64,000 bases of DNA. Source: Candidatus Hydrogenedentota bacterium (GTDB lineage: Bacteria; Hydrogenedentota; Hydrogenedentia; Hydrogenedentales; SLHB01). Each line of letters begins with the position of its first letter. The stretch's first letter is position 1. Under the pieces are notes generated by a model. That model had not been told where the DNA came from, made no database searches, and was given only the letters and a program-made list of their open reading frames with translations. Position numbers and translations under genes: made by a program. This document shows positions 55,219-63,914 of the stretch, one piece after another. The stretch is taken from NCBI GenBank assembly GCA_029552745.1, contig JAKPDK010000184.1, forward strand, positions 186,001-250,000, read 5' to 3'.

Positions 55219-56793
55219 TCACTGCGCATCAGGCGGGAGATCCGTCATAGAAGCCCGAAACGGCTTGCGCGCCTCCCACGCCTTTTCCAATCTTTCGAGA
55301 TCCACTCTCTTGCGTTTCATATGATTCTCACATGCCGCGGCCAGATTGTCCTCCTGCCATCGGATGTAATCGTCCAGGGAAATACCGTCATTGAGATACA
55401 AATCAAGCATGCGCCGCTGAATTTCTGCATAGCGAAGGTCAAAGGTGAAAATCCATTTCGTGGTGGTATATCTCCGTTTGAGAATCTCATCAAAGGGCTT
55501 TAATGGTTCCAACACGGGCACATTGCGGATGTTGGGGATGAAGCAGGGGTATTCATTGACAACCTTCTCACAGTTTTCTGGAAGACACAGAAATTGCAGA
55601 AAAGCGATAACTCGACGCAGTCGCTCGGATGTTTCGGGATTGCCGGTGTCACTATATGCGCTATTTGTGACCTCCAGCTGCGTAGCAGCACCCCCAATGA
55701 CACACATTTCCTCTCCTGACGCATATTTTGATGTGTTTGGCGTAAATTTTGGTGGATAAAAAACCCCCCATTCAAAACCTAAGTTTTTGTCTGCTACCAA
55801 ACGGAACGTCATTGCGCTGGAGTTCCAGAACATCACCGCGCGTTGGGAGACAAACTCTTGCATAGGGTCAATGACCAGATTTCGGTTCGCATGGCGGCGG
55901 AACTCTTTCATGATGCGCCACATTTCTCGAAATCGCGGGTCCAGATGTGTGAAAAACCCCTTATAAAAAAGGTAAAGGATTTCGTCTGCGTCCAGATAGC
56001 CTTGAAGGTAGGGCTCGCGAAGTGGATCTTGCAACAGATCGATGCCCGGCAATAAGGGATAATATAACTGATCAAAGAATAGGTCCGTGCACCAGTCGCT
56101 GAACGTGTCCAAGTTCATCAGGACAGGAGTTAGCCCCGCTTCCCGAATTTTTTCACACAGGGCGTCCAACTCATCCCAATCCTGTGGAATTCCTAGATTC
56201 AGTTTTTCAAAAAGGGTTTTGTTATAGAAAAACCCAGTTTCCACCATGTCCAAACTAAGGCAATACATCAATCCATCGGGGGCAGCCTTTCCCCGACTAA
56301 TCGCCTGATATTGAAACATGTCCCACCATTGTTTGGCGCCAGGTTCGTCGGGATTTCGTTCCGCAACAAATGGATTCGGCTGCTCTAAAAAACGATCCAG
56401 CGGGACATACCAGCCCTTTTGGACGTCTGTCCAGACATCTTCGACATTCACGTTCAGAATGTCCGGTGCGCGACCACTGCTCAGCTGCGTAACAAGATAC
56501 TCTCGAACGCCAGGCACGTTGATAAACTCGATTTTTGTGTCTGGAAAACGCTTTTCGAAAGCTGCAGCAACCTCCTTCAGTCCTTTCAGGGGTTCCCCAA
56601 ACCCAAAAGGAATGGTGTCAGGCAAATAGGACGGGCCTGGAGCCACTTTTAAGACGAATTTGACCGTGGACTCATTACCGCCTTCGGGAGATTCGCTCTG
56701 ACGAGTTGTCCCCTTTTCACTACAACCAATAAATGTGAGGCATAATATGATAGAAAACAACAAGACTTTGATTCTTGATGAACTAGAAATCAC
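55219..56793 (-). CDS. Extracellular solute-binding lipoprotein, family 1
   Basis: 524 residues from the GTG at 56793 (GGGG seven bases upstream); the frame extends to 56907 without signal character. Signal and lipobox: VLLFSIILCLTFIGC, Cys anchored to lipid. Family 1 features: FEKRFPDTKIEFINVPGVRE, DILNVNVEDVWTDVQKGWY, AVMFWNSSAMTFRLV. It is about 80-100 residues longer than typical MalE-like proteins. Captures a sugar or oligosaccharide for the two permeases. Confidence 0.92.
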   Translation of the reverse strand: MISSSSRIKVLLFSIILCLTFIGCSEKGTTRQSESPEGGNESTVKFVLKVAPGPSYLPDTIPFGFGEPLKGLKEVAAAFEKRFPDTKIEFINVPGVREYLVTQLSSGRAPDILNVNVEDVWTDVQKGWYVPLDRFLEQPNPFVAERNPDEPGAKQWWDMFQYQAISRGKAAPDGLMYCLSLDMVETGFFYNKTLFEKLNLGIPQDWDELDALCEKIREAGLTPVLMNLDTFSDWCTDLFFDQLYYPLLPGIDLLQDPLREPYLQGYLDADEILYLFYKGFFTHLDPRFREMWRIMKEFRRHANRNLVIDPMQEFVSQRAVMFWNSSAMTFRLVADKNLGFEWGVFYPPKFTPNTSKYASGEEMCVIGGAATQLEVTNSAYSDTGNPETSERLRRVIAFLQFLCLPENCEKVVNEYPCFIPNIRNVPVLEPLKPFDEILKRRYTTTKWIFTFDLRYAEIQRRMLDLYLNDGISLDDYIRWQEDNLAAACENHMKRKRVDLERLEKAWEARKPFRASMTDLPPDAQ

Positions 56794-57208
56794 TGAAAAC
56801 CCCTTGGCCACTACGTAACCGAAGTCAATCCAAAACGTCCGGCTTCCGAGATCCTTTGAATCTTTATGGCGTAGGAGCCCCGCAAGGACATTAAGGATAG
56901 ACGCCACTAAAGCTGGAGGAACTCCAACCTCTTAAATCAACTTAAAAAACAAGATCGCTACCGATAAATTGAAACTATGATAATACAAGAAGAGCGGAAC
57001 TATCAAAATATATTGGCAACTTGCACAAAAAGGTTTTTCCGAACGTACTCACCGCCTGTTTGCCAGGTTTTAGTCCGGGAGTCGGGTCCATGTTCCGCTT
57101 TCGAAGGGTTAATGATGACACAAGCCATCTCAGATGGACCTTTGCGGAGAGGACTCCGCCCGCGGCGGTTGAAGCCGGTCGTGCCTCTGATTCTTTTTTT
57201 ATCAAGCC
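56794..57208. other. Intergenic region upstream of the ABC operon
   Basis: No gene seen in 415 bases. On the minus strand TATTAT near 56990 with TTTGAT 16 bases upstream is a moderate promoter. 56915-56931 holds the inverted GGAGTTCC/CCAGC pair. No clear LacI-type operator was found. Confidence 0.4.
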
Positions 57209-59905
57209 TTACGGTATAGTCTGTGGTTCCTTCGGCGTAATCTCGATCACCAGAGGACTCATCGGGGGAACACTCAATTGCAGATGAAGCAGCCCTGAAG
57301 GTTTTTCCACGTCGGCCATGGCTCCCACGACATTCACTTCGTCCTCACCCATATTCAATTGGTTCAATGCCAGCGTAACTGACCGTTCCATCGGTTGATC
57401 ACTGAGATTGAAAGCCAGGAGAATGCCGCCCTTTCGAGAGGAGAGCACATGGAGATGCAACATCTCATCCAACCCCACAAAACGTCCGCGGACGAACCAC
57501 TCTCGCCACCGGGCGTAAGTCTGCATCGCCTGCTTGTAATGCGCCCAGCGAGTCATGTTGTCGGCCTGCCCATCGAGACCCTTTCTTCCTCCGATGCCGA
57601 GATGCCGTACGGTCGATGCATACCACCAAAAAGCGAGGCAGGCGTCGTTGTCCTTTTCCATTGTGATATGGTCATACAGAGGGATTTCGCAGGCGAGATT
57701 GTAGTAATAAAGACAGATTGCACGCCCGCTGAGGAGATCCTCGATGGGGTTCCACATAAATTCAAACCCCCAGTTCTCATCATAGCTGCCAGGCCGAAAC
57801 GTGGGATCAGTAGTCTGGTCGAAGTAGATCGGTAGGTAGCGGACAAACCAGGGCCATACGGGATCGTGCGCCTCTACCAAAATGCCCGGCACTCGCTTCT
57901 TGACCTCGCGGATAAGACCGTACACTGCCCGCACGTGGCCCTCCGGCGTACTCGGCACAACATGACCGTGCGACTCGTCGTAACAGGGGCCCCGCCAATC
58001 AAATTCATCAAACATAATGAACCGCATACCTTGGGCGGCGATAGCCGCGATACGTTGCACTTTTTCCTTTTGCCACTCCGGAGATTGCGTGCAAACTTCC
58101 CAGAAACCAAGGGGAGGACTCTCCTGCATTTCCAGTACGCGCCGTTCCGGACGCGTCGACCATTCTCGAGGTTCTGCTTCATAGATCTCAATCTCATCAA
58201 TCCGAACACTTCCCGAGATGCTCTCAAGAACTTCGACTCGAACATACCGGGCTACTTGTGGCAAGAAATCAAACCGTCGCGTACCGCGGATGGAGTCGCC
58301 GTGATGCTCCGCAACGCACTTCCATCGTGGTTCATTATCCCCCACGGACTGCCTACCCACGAGAATCCGCAATTTACAAGGCAACCTATCCCCGAAAACC
58401 GGCGTATGCTCACTCCCGAGACAGACACTAGAAATCTGGTATTCGTTTCCAAGGTCAATTTGTGCCCAGGACGGCTCCCCCGCTGAGACCCAGCTTGCCG
58501 AGTTTCCATACCACCCGTCGTTCAAATGACGCGCCTGATGGATGGCATACCCAGGCAATGTACTAGAAACGCTGGCTACTGCCTCCGGCAAAAGCGCAAG
58601 ATTCCGCCGTCCTTGCGTGTCAGTAAACGGCACCGGCTCGAGTAATGGAGGCACCAACGGACGTTCATATGCTTTCTGTTCTTGGTTCCGGCGCAGATAC
58701 CATGTATTTGGAAATTCGTCACGGTAGACCCGGCCTATGGTGCGAAAACCAAGCCCAAGCCCAAAACGGGCGTCCAATTCCCGCGCAAGCTCTGAAACAG
58801 GACCTAGACGTTCCGTATCCCAGAGGGTAGTCCCTTCACAAACCTCCCAGCCCGGATCGAGATAGAGCAGATCCGCTCTGATCTCATGCGCCTTGGCCGC
58901 CTCGTTCAACAAAGCATCTCGCGTGTAGTGCTTCTGCAATTCCTCTCGATTTGAATGATACCAGCCTATATCAAACAGCTCATTCCAATTAACCGGAGGG
59001 TCATACGCCGGCGAGAGACCATGACCCAGTTCATTTAGCAAGTCCCGGTATTTCTCATACCCCACAGACCAATCGCCCATCACTCGTAAATAATAGGTGC
59101 GTCCCAGCGTCGCAGCTGACCATGGGGCTAACTGCTGCATGCATTCAGGCTCACGGTAGAGAGCAAAACTCGACCCTCCAAACACCAGGCACGGCGTAGG
59201 GTGCGACCGCCACTCGAGCATCGAGTATTCGATGTTTGCCTGATTGTATTTAGCGACCAGCAATGACGACTGCATTTCGGAAGAAGTCCCGGTCAACACC
59301 CACGCCTCGGATCGTAGCCGTCCCGCCGGCGAATCGGCCAAAGGAGGACAAACTACCGCAGCGTCATTCTTCCAGTCCACGTTGCGTCCTTTACCCTCCC
59401 GAAGATCAGATAATGACCAATCGCGCCGTGACCCGTCCACCTGGACACGAAACGGCACCGCAACCACACGGAGATCCCCCCGCGCGTCCGGTCGCCGGGT
59501 CAGCCCAAACCGATAGTCTTCGATTTTCAACGTTTCGGGTGTCTTGTTTTTCACACTAATTTGTTCAATAAAGCCATCGCCAACGGGTCGAGTCCAGATG
59601 TCGTGCAAGATCTCCAGTGTCCCATTATCGGCTATGATCCGACATCTGGAACCGTCAAAGGAAATGAGACGCCCCGGAAGTCGCTCCACCTGCCGGCCCG
59701 CAATCTTGACCTCGTAGAGACACTCGCCTCTAGCAAACTCGAGACCAGCAGAATCGTCGATAGCAATCCATACCCCTTCGGGATTCTGTTTGGCACTAAA
59801 ATGAAGTGTTTTTCCCGCCGTTATGTCAACGGCTTTGGGCGATTCCGCTGGTCCCGCTAAGAATGTGCTTACCAGAGTCATAGACATCAAAGATGTGCAA
59901 TACAT
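57209..59905 (-). CDS. Large exported glycosidase-like protein with internal discoidin module
   Basis: 898 residues from the ATG at 59905 (GGAGGA six bases upstream). A signal peptide is visible (LMSMTLVSTFLAGPAES). The N-terminal 290 residues form a beta-sandwich. Barrel-like sequence begins near 300 (NWNELFDIGWYHSNREEL, LLYLDPGWEVCEGTT), is interrupted by a discoidin/F5-8-like module at about 455-595 (SWAQIDLGNEYQISSV, VRVEVLESISGSV), and resumes with FWEVCTQSPEWQKEK and MRFIMFDEFDWRGPCYDESH. The DPGW and FDEFDWRGP segments recall the clan GH-D (alpha-galactosidase-like) catalytic Asp regions, but I cannot prove the family. Confidence 0.82.
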   Translation of the reverse strand: MYCTSLMSMTLVSTFLAGPAESPKAVDITAGKTLHFSAKQNPEGVWIAIDDSAGLEFARGECLYEVKIAGRQVERLPGRLISFDGSRCRIIADNGTLEILHDIWTRPVGDGFIEQISVKNKTPETLKIEDYRFGLTRRPDARGDLRVVAVPFRVQVDGSRRDWSLSDLREGKGRNVDWKNDAAVVCPPLADSPAGRLRSEAWVLTGTSSEMQSSLLVAKYNQANIEYSMLEWRSHPTPCLVFGGSSFALYREPECMQQLAPWSAATLGRTYYLRVMGDWSVGYEKYRDLLNELGHGLSPAYDPPVNWNELFDIGWYHSNREELQKHYTRDALLNEAAKAHEIRADLLYLDPGWEVCEGTTLWDTERLGPVSELARELDARFGLGLGFRTIGRVYRDEFPNTWYLRRNQEQKAYERPLVPPLLEPVPFTDTQGRRNLALLPEAVASVSSTLPGYAIHQARHLNDGWYGNSASWVSAGEPSWAQIDLGNEYQISSVCLGSEHTPVFGDRLPCKLRILVGRQSVGDNEPRWKCVAEHHGDSIRGTRRFDFLPQVARYVRVEVLESISGSVRIDEIEIYEAEPREWSTRPERRVLEMQESPPLGFWEVCTQSPEWQKEKVQRIAAIAAQGMRFIMFDEFDWRGPCYDESHGHVVPSTPEGHVRAVYGLIREVKKRVPGILVEAHDPVWPWFVRYLPIYFDQTTDPTFRPGSYDENWGFEFMWNPIEDLLSGRAICLYYYNLACEIPLYDHITMEKDNDACLAFWWYASTVRHLGIGGRKGLDGQADNMTRWAHYKQAMQTYARWREWFVRGRFVGLDEMLHLHVLSSRKGGILLAFNLSDQPMERSVTLALNQLNMGEDEVNVVGAMADVEKPSGLLHLQLSVPPMSPLVIEITPKEPQTIP

Positions 59906-60374
59906 GGACAGTCCTCCATCTTCTCTCTTCGGTCCGCATCTCTTGGGGTCTCGGGCGATAATCCGTCCTAACGGCGACACCGAAGGTAACCGAATCCCTT
60001 CCTATAAACACCCCCGCGAAAGTAGGATATGCAGAGCTTTTCCTTTCCCAGGTGCGAGTGCGGGCTCCAAAGTCGCCCAACCGAGCGTTGTTTATGGGAC
60101 AGCGTTTGGCTTCGGCGCACACGCCTAAGGGGTCAATGCCGATGCGTCTCCAATCGCGCCTTTTATGATGGCCATCCACCGATACAACGTTTTCCAAAAT
60201 ACCCCAAAAATATCTATAGTTCAAACCGAGCCATGTTTGTCAAAAAAAGGGATATTCAGTTGATTCTGACAATCTTCGTGCTGCATACGTCAACGATACC
60301 CGTTCGGAGCCGATCGAAAAAACCTGAATCCGGCACCGTTTTTGACATATGCTTGCCTGTTCGTCTATCTACGC
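59906..60374. other. Intergenic region upstream of the glycosidase gene
   Basis: No gene seen. Overlapping frames here are short and without family features. It must hold the glycosidase promoter; I found no consensus pair. Confidence 0.4.
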
Positions 60375-60405
60375 GATGCAGCGCCAGAGGTTTGTGAACT
60401 TATGC
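60375..60405. repeat. Isolated terminal block of the MITE-like repeat
   Basis: GATGCAGCGCCAGAGGTTTG followed by TGAACTTATGC matches the right ends of copies 1, 2 and 6. The rest of the element is absent on its left, so it is a remnant. Confidence 0.6.
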
Positions 60406-60413
60406 ATAAAAAA

Positions 60414-60622
60414 CTCTAACTCCCCCGCACGCCGGGGATGGAAATGTAGGGGCGGTTCGCGAACCGCCCGTGCGGTGCCCCCCCACGCAGGGGAGTAAAA
60501 AGGCAGCAGGGCAGGAAAGGGGCATCTGAACTCTGATTCCCCCGCGTGCGGGGGATGCAAGTAATAAGCATAATTTACGCCTCCTGTTCGTCTCTGATTC
60601 CCCCGCGTGCGGGGGATGCAAG
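60414..60622. CRISPR. Decayed CRISPR-like palindromic repeat cluster (questionable)
   Basis: Two identical 31-base units (CTCTGATTCCCCCGCGTGCG, completed by GGGGATGCAAG) start at 60531 and 60592, a period of exactly 61, with a 30-base spacer. Diverged units lie before them: around 60469-60500 (61 bases earlier) and 60414-60446 (about 56 bases earlier). The core CCCCGCGTG...GGGGATG resembles type I-E repeats, and 61 is the I-E period. A separate perfect 20-base palindrome (60450-60469) lies in the first gap. No cas genes are in the window. It may instead be an intergenic hairpin family. Confidence 0.4.
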
Positions 60623-60663
60623 GGGGCTGCGCAAATACGCAGGAAGCATAATCCGCCCTTTGC

Positions 60664-60870
60664 CGCCATTGGGAGAAGTGCCGTCAGGCACGACGTGGCA
60701 ATCCCCTAGGGCTTCCTACAATTCATCAACCTCTGCTTTGCGCCTTCCTATGCAACGCACACAAGGGGATTACTTCGTCTTTCGAACACTCGCCGCTTCC
60801 AATTACAGCAGGTTTACAAATACGGCGGTTTAGGCCCTCGATGCAACGCCAAACGTTTGTGAACCTATCC
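60664..60870. repeat. MITE-like composite palindromic repeat, copy 6 (diverged)
   Basis: GCCATTGGGAGAAGTGCC, GGCACGACGTGGCAATCCCC near 60688, AAGGGGATTACTTCGTCTTT near 60762, and the tail CGATGCAACGCCAAACGTTTGTG (in two parts, near 60838-60860). More diverged than the other copies. The gap 60871-61201 after it shows no gene that I can support. Confidence 0.6.
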
Positions 60871-61201
60871 CGTTTGACGTTGCACGTCTTATCAGCAATC
60901 TAATTAGAACAGTTTTGCAAGAAGTATTAAGAGTCTTTTTGGGAAGTTTTTTCAATGAACGCCCCTCCCACTTATGCGCGTCATCGGCTAGAAGCACGCA
61001 TAAGGAGGCATTCTGCATCATAGAACCGAGACAGTTCCCGTTGGTTACCTTGGCGAGGTCCAACGTAAAAATCTTTCAGGATGAGAACCTGTACCACGAC
61101 GCCGAGAAAACATACTTTGGCAATTGAATGTCCTGTTATAAGCCATTCACGAGCTTATAACCGCATACCTGCGGGGCAAAGCCTGCGCCGGGCTACAAGC
61201 A

Positions 61202-61834
61202 TCAAAGCCTCCCTGCAGCCCACAGGATACCCCGCCGAAGCACTTCTCGAAAATGGCCACTGCTCCATGCGATTTGGTCGTGCCCAGCCTGGAAACAGAA
61301 GACACGGCTTCGGCCGTAGGTGCGTGTCCAGGCAATGCTTTTCATGCTTCTCGGGTGCTCCGTGGTCAACAGCTGCTCACAGTTTTCGTCTGGTTCTTGC
61401 ATGGTGTATGTCTCATCCTGCATGTTCCAGGGCTGAAGACCGGAAACAATCGGATGATCGGGTGCAGTTACTTGTACGGTATAGGTTTGATCCACGTGAT
61501 ACTCGAAAGCACGATCAGCGATTCCCGTGATATCCGACCATATCTTTTCACCGGGCCATGCGAGAATAGCGTGATGAAGCACGACGATTCCCTGTTGGGT
61601 GGTACCCAGCCACTGAATGGATTTACGCGTGGCATCTTCAGGGTCCGCCGGCAAGTCAAAGTGAAAGTTGTAAAACAAGGCGACGTCGTATATTGCCCGG
61701 CATTGTCCCCAATCCCAGACCCAGTTATCCAGAGATTGAGGATAGTACTCTATACCCTCCATGGACCGGAACAGTCTGTGCCAGCCCGGAACATCGTATG
61801 GGTGCGCCCCGTCGATTACCGCTATCTTCAACAC
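61202..61834 (-). CDS. ThuA-like domain protein
   Basis: 210 residues, a glutamine-amidotransferase-like fold of the ThuA type: IAVIDGAHPYDVPGWHRLF, VVLHHAILAWPGEKIW, YTVQVTAPDHPIVSGL, SIAWTRTYGRSRVFCFQAGH. Found with sugar-utilisation genes in trehalose and other carbohydrate operons; catalytic role not established. Start is GTG 61834 after GGAA. It lies 46 bases downstream of the dehydrogenase on the same strand. Confidence 0.88.
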   Translation of the reverse strand: MLKIAVIDGAHPYDVPGWHRLFRSMEGIEYYPQSLDNWVWDWGQCRAIYDVALFYNFHFDLPADPEDATRKSIQWLGTTQQGIVVLHHAILAWPGEKIWSDITGIADRAFEYHVDQTYTVQVTAPDHPIVSGLQPWNMQDETYTMQEPDENCEQLLTTEHPRSMKSIAWTRTYGRSRVFCFQAGHDQIAWSSGHFREVLRRGILWAAGRL

Positions 61835-61880
61835 ATTACGTTCCTTTCACTCATTTTCTTGGTCAAAATACCTCACCCAT

Positions 61881-62828
61881 CTACCAGACAAAAACCGTGC
61901 CCAACAATTCCGCGGGTGTGTCACGCAACTGGTCATACAGTCTTTGAGCTTCGGTTACGGGGAGTACGTCCTGGATCAACAGCGCAATCCGAACTTGGCC
62001 TCGCCGAACGAGGCGGCACAGATTAGCAAGGTCGCTGTTATCGAAGTGACTGTTCTGTTTGATAGTGATTTCGTGTATTTGCCCTAAGTTGAAGGTGTAC
62101 TTGACGTCGTTGCGGCCAGCAATCAACATGATGCGACCGCGTGTTTTTGCTGCCGCGATAAGACGGTCTTCCATGCCCACGACCCCAGCTAGATCAAGTA
62201 TGGCGTCAAATGAAAAGTCTTGGATATGATCGTCCCAGCCTGTTCCATTGCTATTAAAAACACACTCTGCAGCACCGATGCGTCTCGCCAGATCAAGCCG
62301 GCGCTCATCGACATCACAAATAGTCACCGATGCGCCCATTGCATTGGCAATCTGAGCTGCTATTTGGCCAATGATTCCCGCGCCCACGACCAACACGCGT
62401 TCTCCAAGTCGCAGATCAGCATTTCGGCAAGTGCGCATCGCTACACTCGCCATACCGAAGAGGGCGGCTTCCTTCGGGTCTATCTCCGGCGGTAGCTTTA
62501 TATACAGCCAGTTCTCTGGGATCACGGCAAACTCAACATGGTCAGCGCTTGAGTAAATGACATCCCCAATTTTGATTTCCTTCACATCGGGACCCGTTTC
62601 GATAACCCGTCCGACGTTCTGGTACCCCCACGTGGCGGGCAGATCCTCGTCTTTATGGGCATAGTTTCCGCCCAATAGATCATTGCGTTCCGTGCCATTC
62701 GTCACCCCAGAAAACAACGTTTGCGTCTTAAATTGGTTTGCCGCTAGCGGGGGAGGATCCGGCCAGTTGTCAAGAAGCACTTTTTCCCGCTTCCCATCCT
62801 GTCTCTTTCTCGTTACCAAGGCCTTCAT
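61881..62828 (-). CDS. Medium-chain dehydrogenase, zinc-type alcohol dehydrogenase-like
   Basis: 315 residues. Rossmann motif VLVVGAGIIGQIAAQIANAM, NAD-binding Asp (TICDVDERRLDLA), and a GroES-like N-terminal domain (SGVTNGTERNDLLGGN). The usual catalytic-zinc Cys and the four structural-zinc Cys are absent, so it may be a zinc-free member, similar to some sugar dehydrogenases and BchC-like proteins. Probably co-transcribed with the ThuA gene. Confidence 0.88.
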   Translation of the reverse strand: MKALVTRKRQDGKREKVLLDNWPDPPPLAANQFKTQTLFSGVTNGTERNDLLGGNYAHKDEDLPATWGYQNVGRVIETGPDVKEIKIGDVIYSSADHVEFAVIPENWLYIKLPPEIDPKEAALFGMASVAMRTCRNADLRLGERVLVVGAGIIGQIAAQIANAMGASVTICDVDERRLDLARRIGAAECVFNSNGTGWDDHIQDFSFDAILDLAGVVGMEDRLIAAAKTRGRIMLIAGRNDVKYTFNLGQIHEITIKQNSHFDNSDLANLCRLVRRGQVRIALLIQDVLPVTEAQRLYDQLRDTPAELLGTVFVW

Positions 62829-63375
62829 CGTCCATAACCCTCAAACGTTCTACCGTGATACACCCGTTTTATAAACACGTAACAATGTAGACGTCGGCAC
62901 ACCGACGTTCTTCCTGAATTTTACAGACGCAATTCCTGAAATCTAGGCAGACTGCTATTGGATTCAAAAGATTTCCTCGGACATACTGCTTCAATGCAAG
63001 AAAGAAATCAAATCCAACCGATGCAATACAGATAAAACAAGATAAAATAGGCCGTTTGCTTAAAAGTTTCGTGTATATTCTCCAGTTCCGTTTTTATTGT
63101 CTGGCGGCATCCTCTTCAGGGTGCTTTTTGGAGGCCTTCTCATACCCCCTAAAATCTTGAAAACCTCTAGTTCGTTTTTGCTAGTTTTACAGAGACTAAG
63201 AAAACTTTGCCGACTCAGAATTTCAAGAGACTGTTTATTTTGCCGCTTTTGGTTTTAATCAACGATAGGAAGAAATTGTCCCCTAGAGAGGAATAAACCT
63301 ACATCGGTTTGATCGCCTGCCCTGGCCAGACATAACTAACGCATTGATATAAAATAACTTAAGACTTGGTGTGTT
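62829..63375. other. Intergenic region upstream of the flagellar operon
   Basis: No gene seen in about 550 AT-rich bases. Divergent side for the dehydrogenase. It would hold the enhancer sites needed by a sigma-54 activator for flgB; I could not identify a specific binding motif. Confidence 0.4.
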
Positions 63376-63392
63376 TTGGCACGCGCGTTGCA
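63376..63392 (+). promoter_or_regulatory. Sigma-54 promoter of the flgBC operon
   Basis: TTGGCACGCGCGTTGCA: TGGCACG, four bases, TTGCA, a perfect -24/-12 match. Start near 63403, about 46 bases before the flgB GTG. Confidence 0.92.
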
Positions 63393-63448
63393 AGTCTTTA
63401 CCCGCCGGAGAACAGAAACCACAGAGTTTAGCGGAAAGGAGGGCAGAC

Positions 63449-63844
63449 GTGGCATCCTTCGCGGGGGTAGACATGATTCGCTTGCTTCAAGGCGCGATGA
63501 AAACGGCGGAAATGAATCACCGCGTTATAGCCAATAACGTTGCGAACGTGGACACACCCCATTTTACGCCGCAGCGGATGGACTTTCAGGAGACTCTGCG
63601 AGGCGTACTAGCGGGAGGGGACCGTATTTCGCTCCGCAAAACGCATCCCCGCCATCTAGACGCTTCGCGCAGCGTAGTAGGCATAAAAGCTCTTGCCAAC
63701 TCTTCGAAAAATGATTATAATAAAATTGACATTGACGAAGAAATGGCAAAACTGAGCGAGAACACAGGCCGTTACGTGATGTATAGTACCCTGATGGTCC
63801 GCTATTTCCGAAGCATACGGGATATGCTTAACAACGTAAGATGA
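63449..63844 (+). CDS. flgB: Flagellar basal-body rod protein FlgB
   Basis: 131 residues from the GTG at 63449, five bases after AAGGAGGG; the longer frame from 63371 contains the sigma-54 promoter and is not a gene. Rod signature MNHRVIANNVANVDTPHFTP near the N-terminus, and a C-terminal helix (ENTGRYVMYSTLMVRYFRSI). It forms the proximal rod with FlgC and FlgF. Confidence 0.94.
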   Translation: MASFAGVDMIRLLQGAMKTAEMNHRVIANNVANVDTPHFTPQRMDFQETLRGVLAGGDRISLRKTHPRHLDASRSVVGIKALANSSKNDYNKIDIDEEMAKLSENTGRYVMYSTLMVRYFRSIRDMLNNVR

Positions 63845-63914
63845 CTTGATTTTCTGACAACAACAATATATAGTAAGACATAGTGAACAGACACAACTGA
63901 TTGGGATAAGGAAA

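Noticed and set aside
56975-57219. Small frames on both strands between the binding-protein and glycosidase genes
   Set aside because: They overlap each other, lack ribosome sites and show no recognisable sequence.
60029-60397. Plus-strand frame of 122 codons
   Set aside because: No start signal or family; crosses into the repeat block.
60369-60669. Minus-strand frames with PPHAGESE-like translations
   Set aside because: These are translations of the GC palindromic repeat cluster.
61253-62087. Plus-strand frames of up to 257 codons
   Set aside because: They lie opposite the ThuA and dehydrogenase genes, which have clear motifs on the minus strand.
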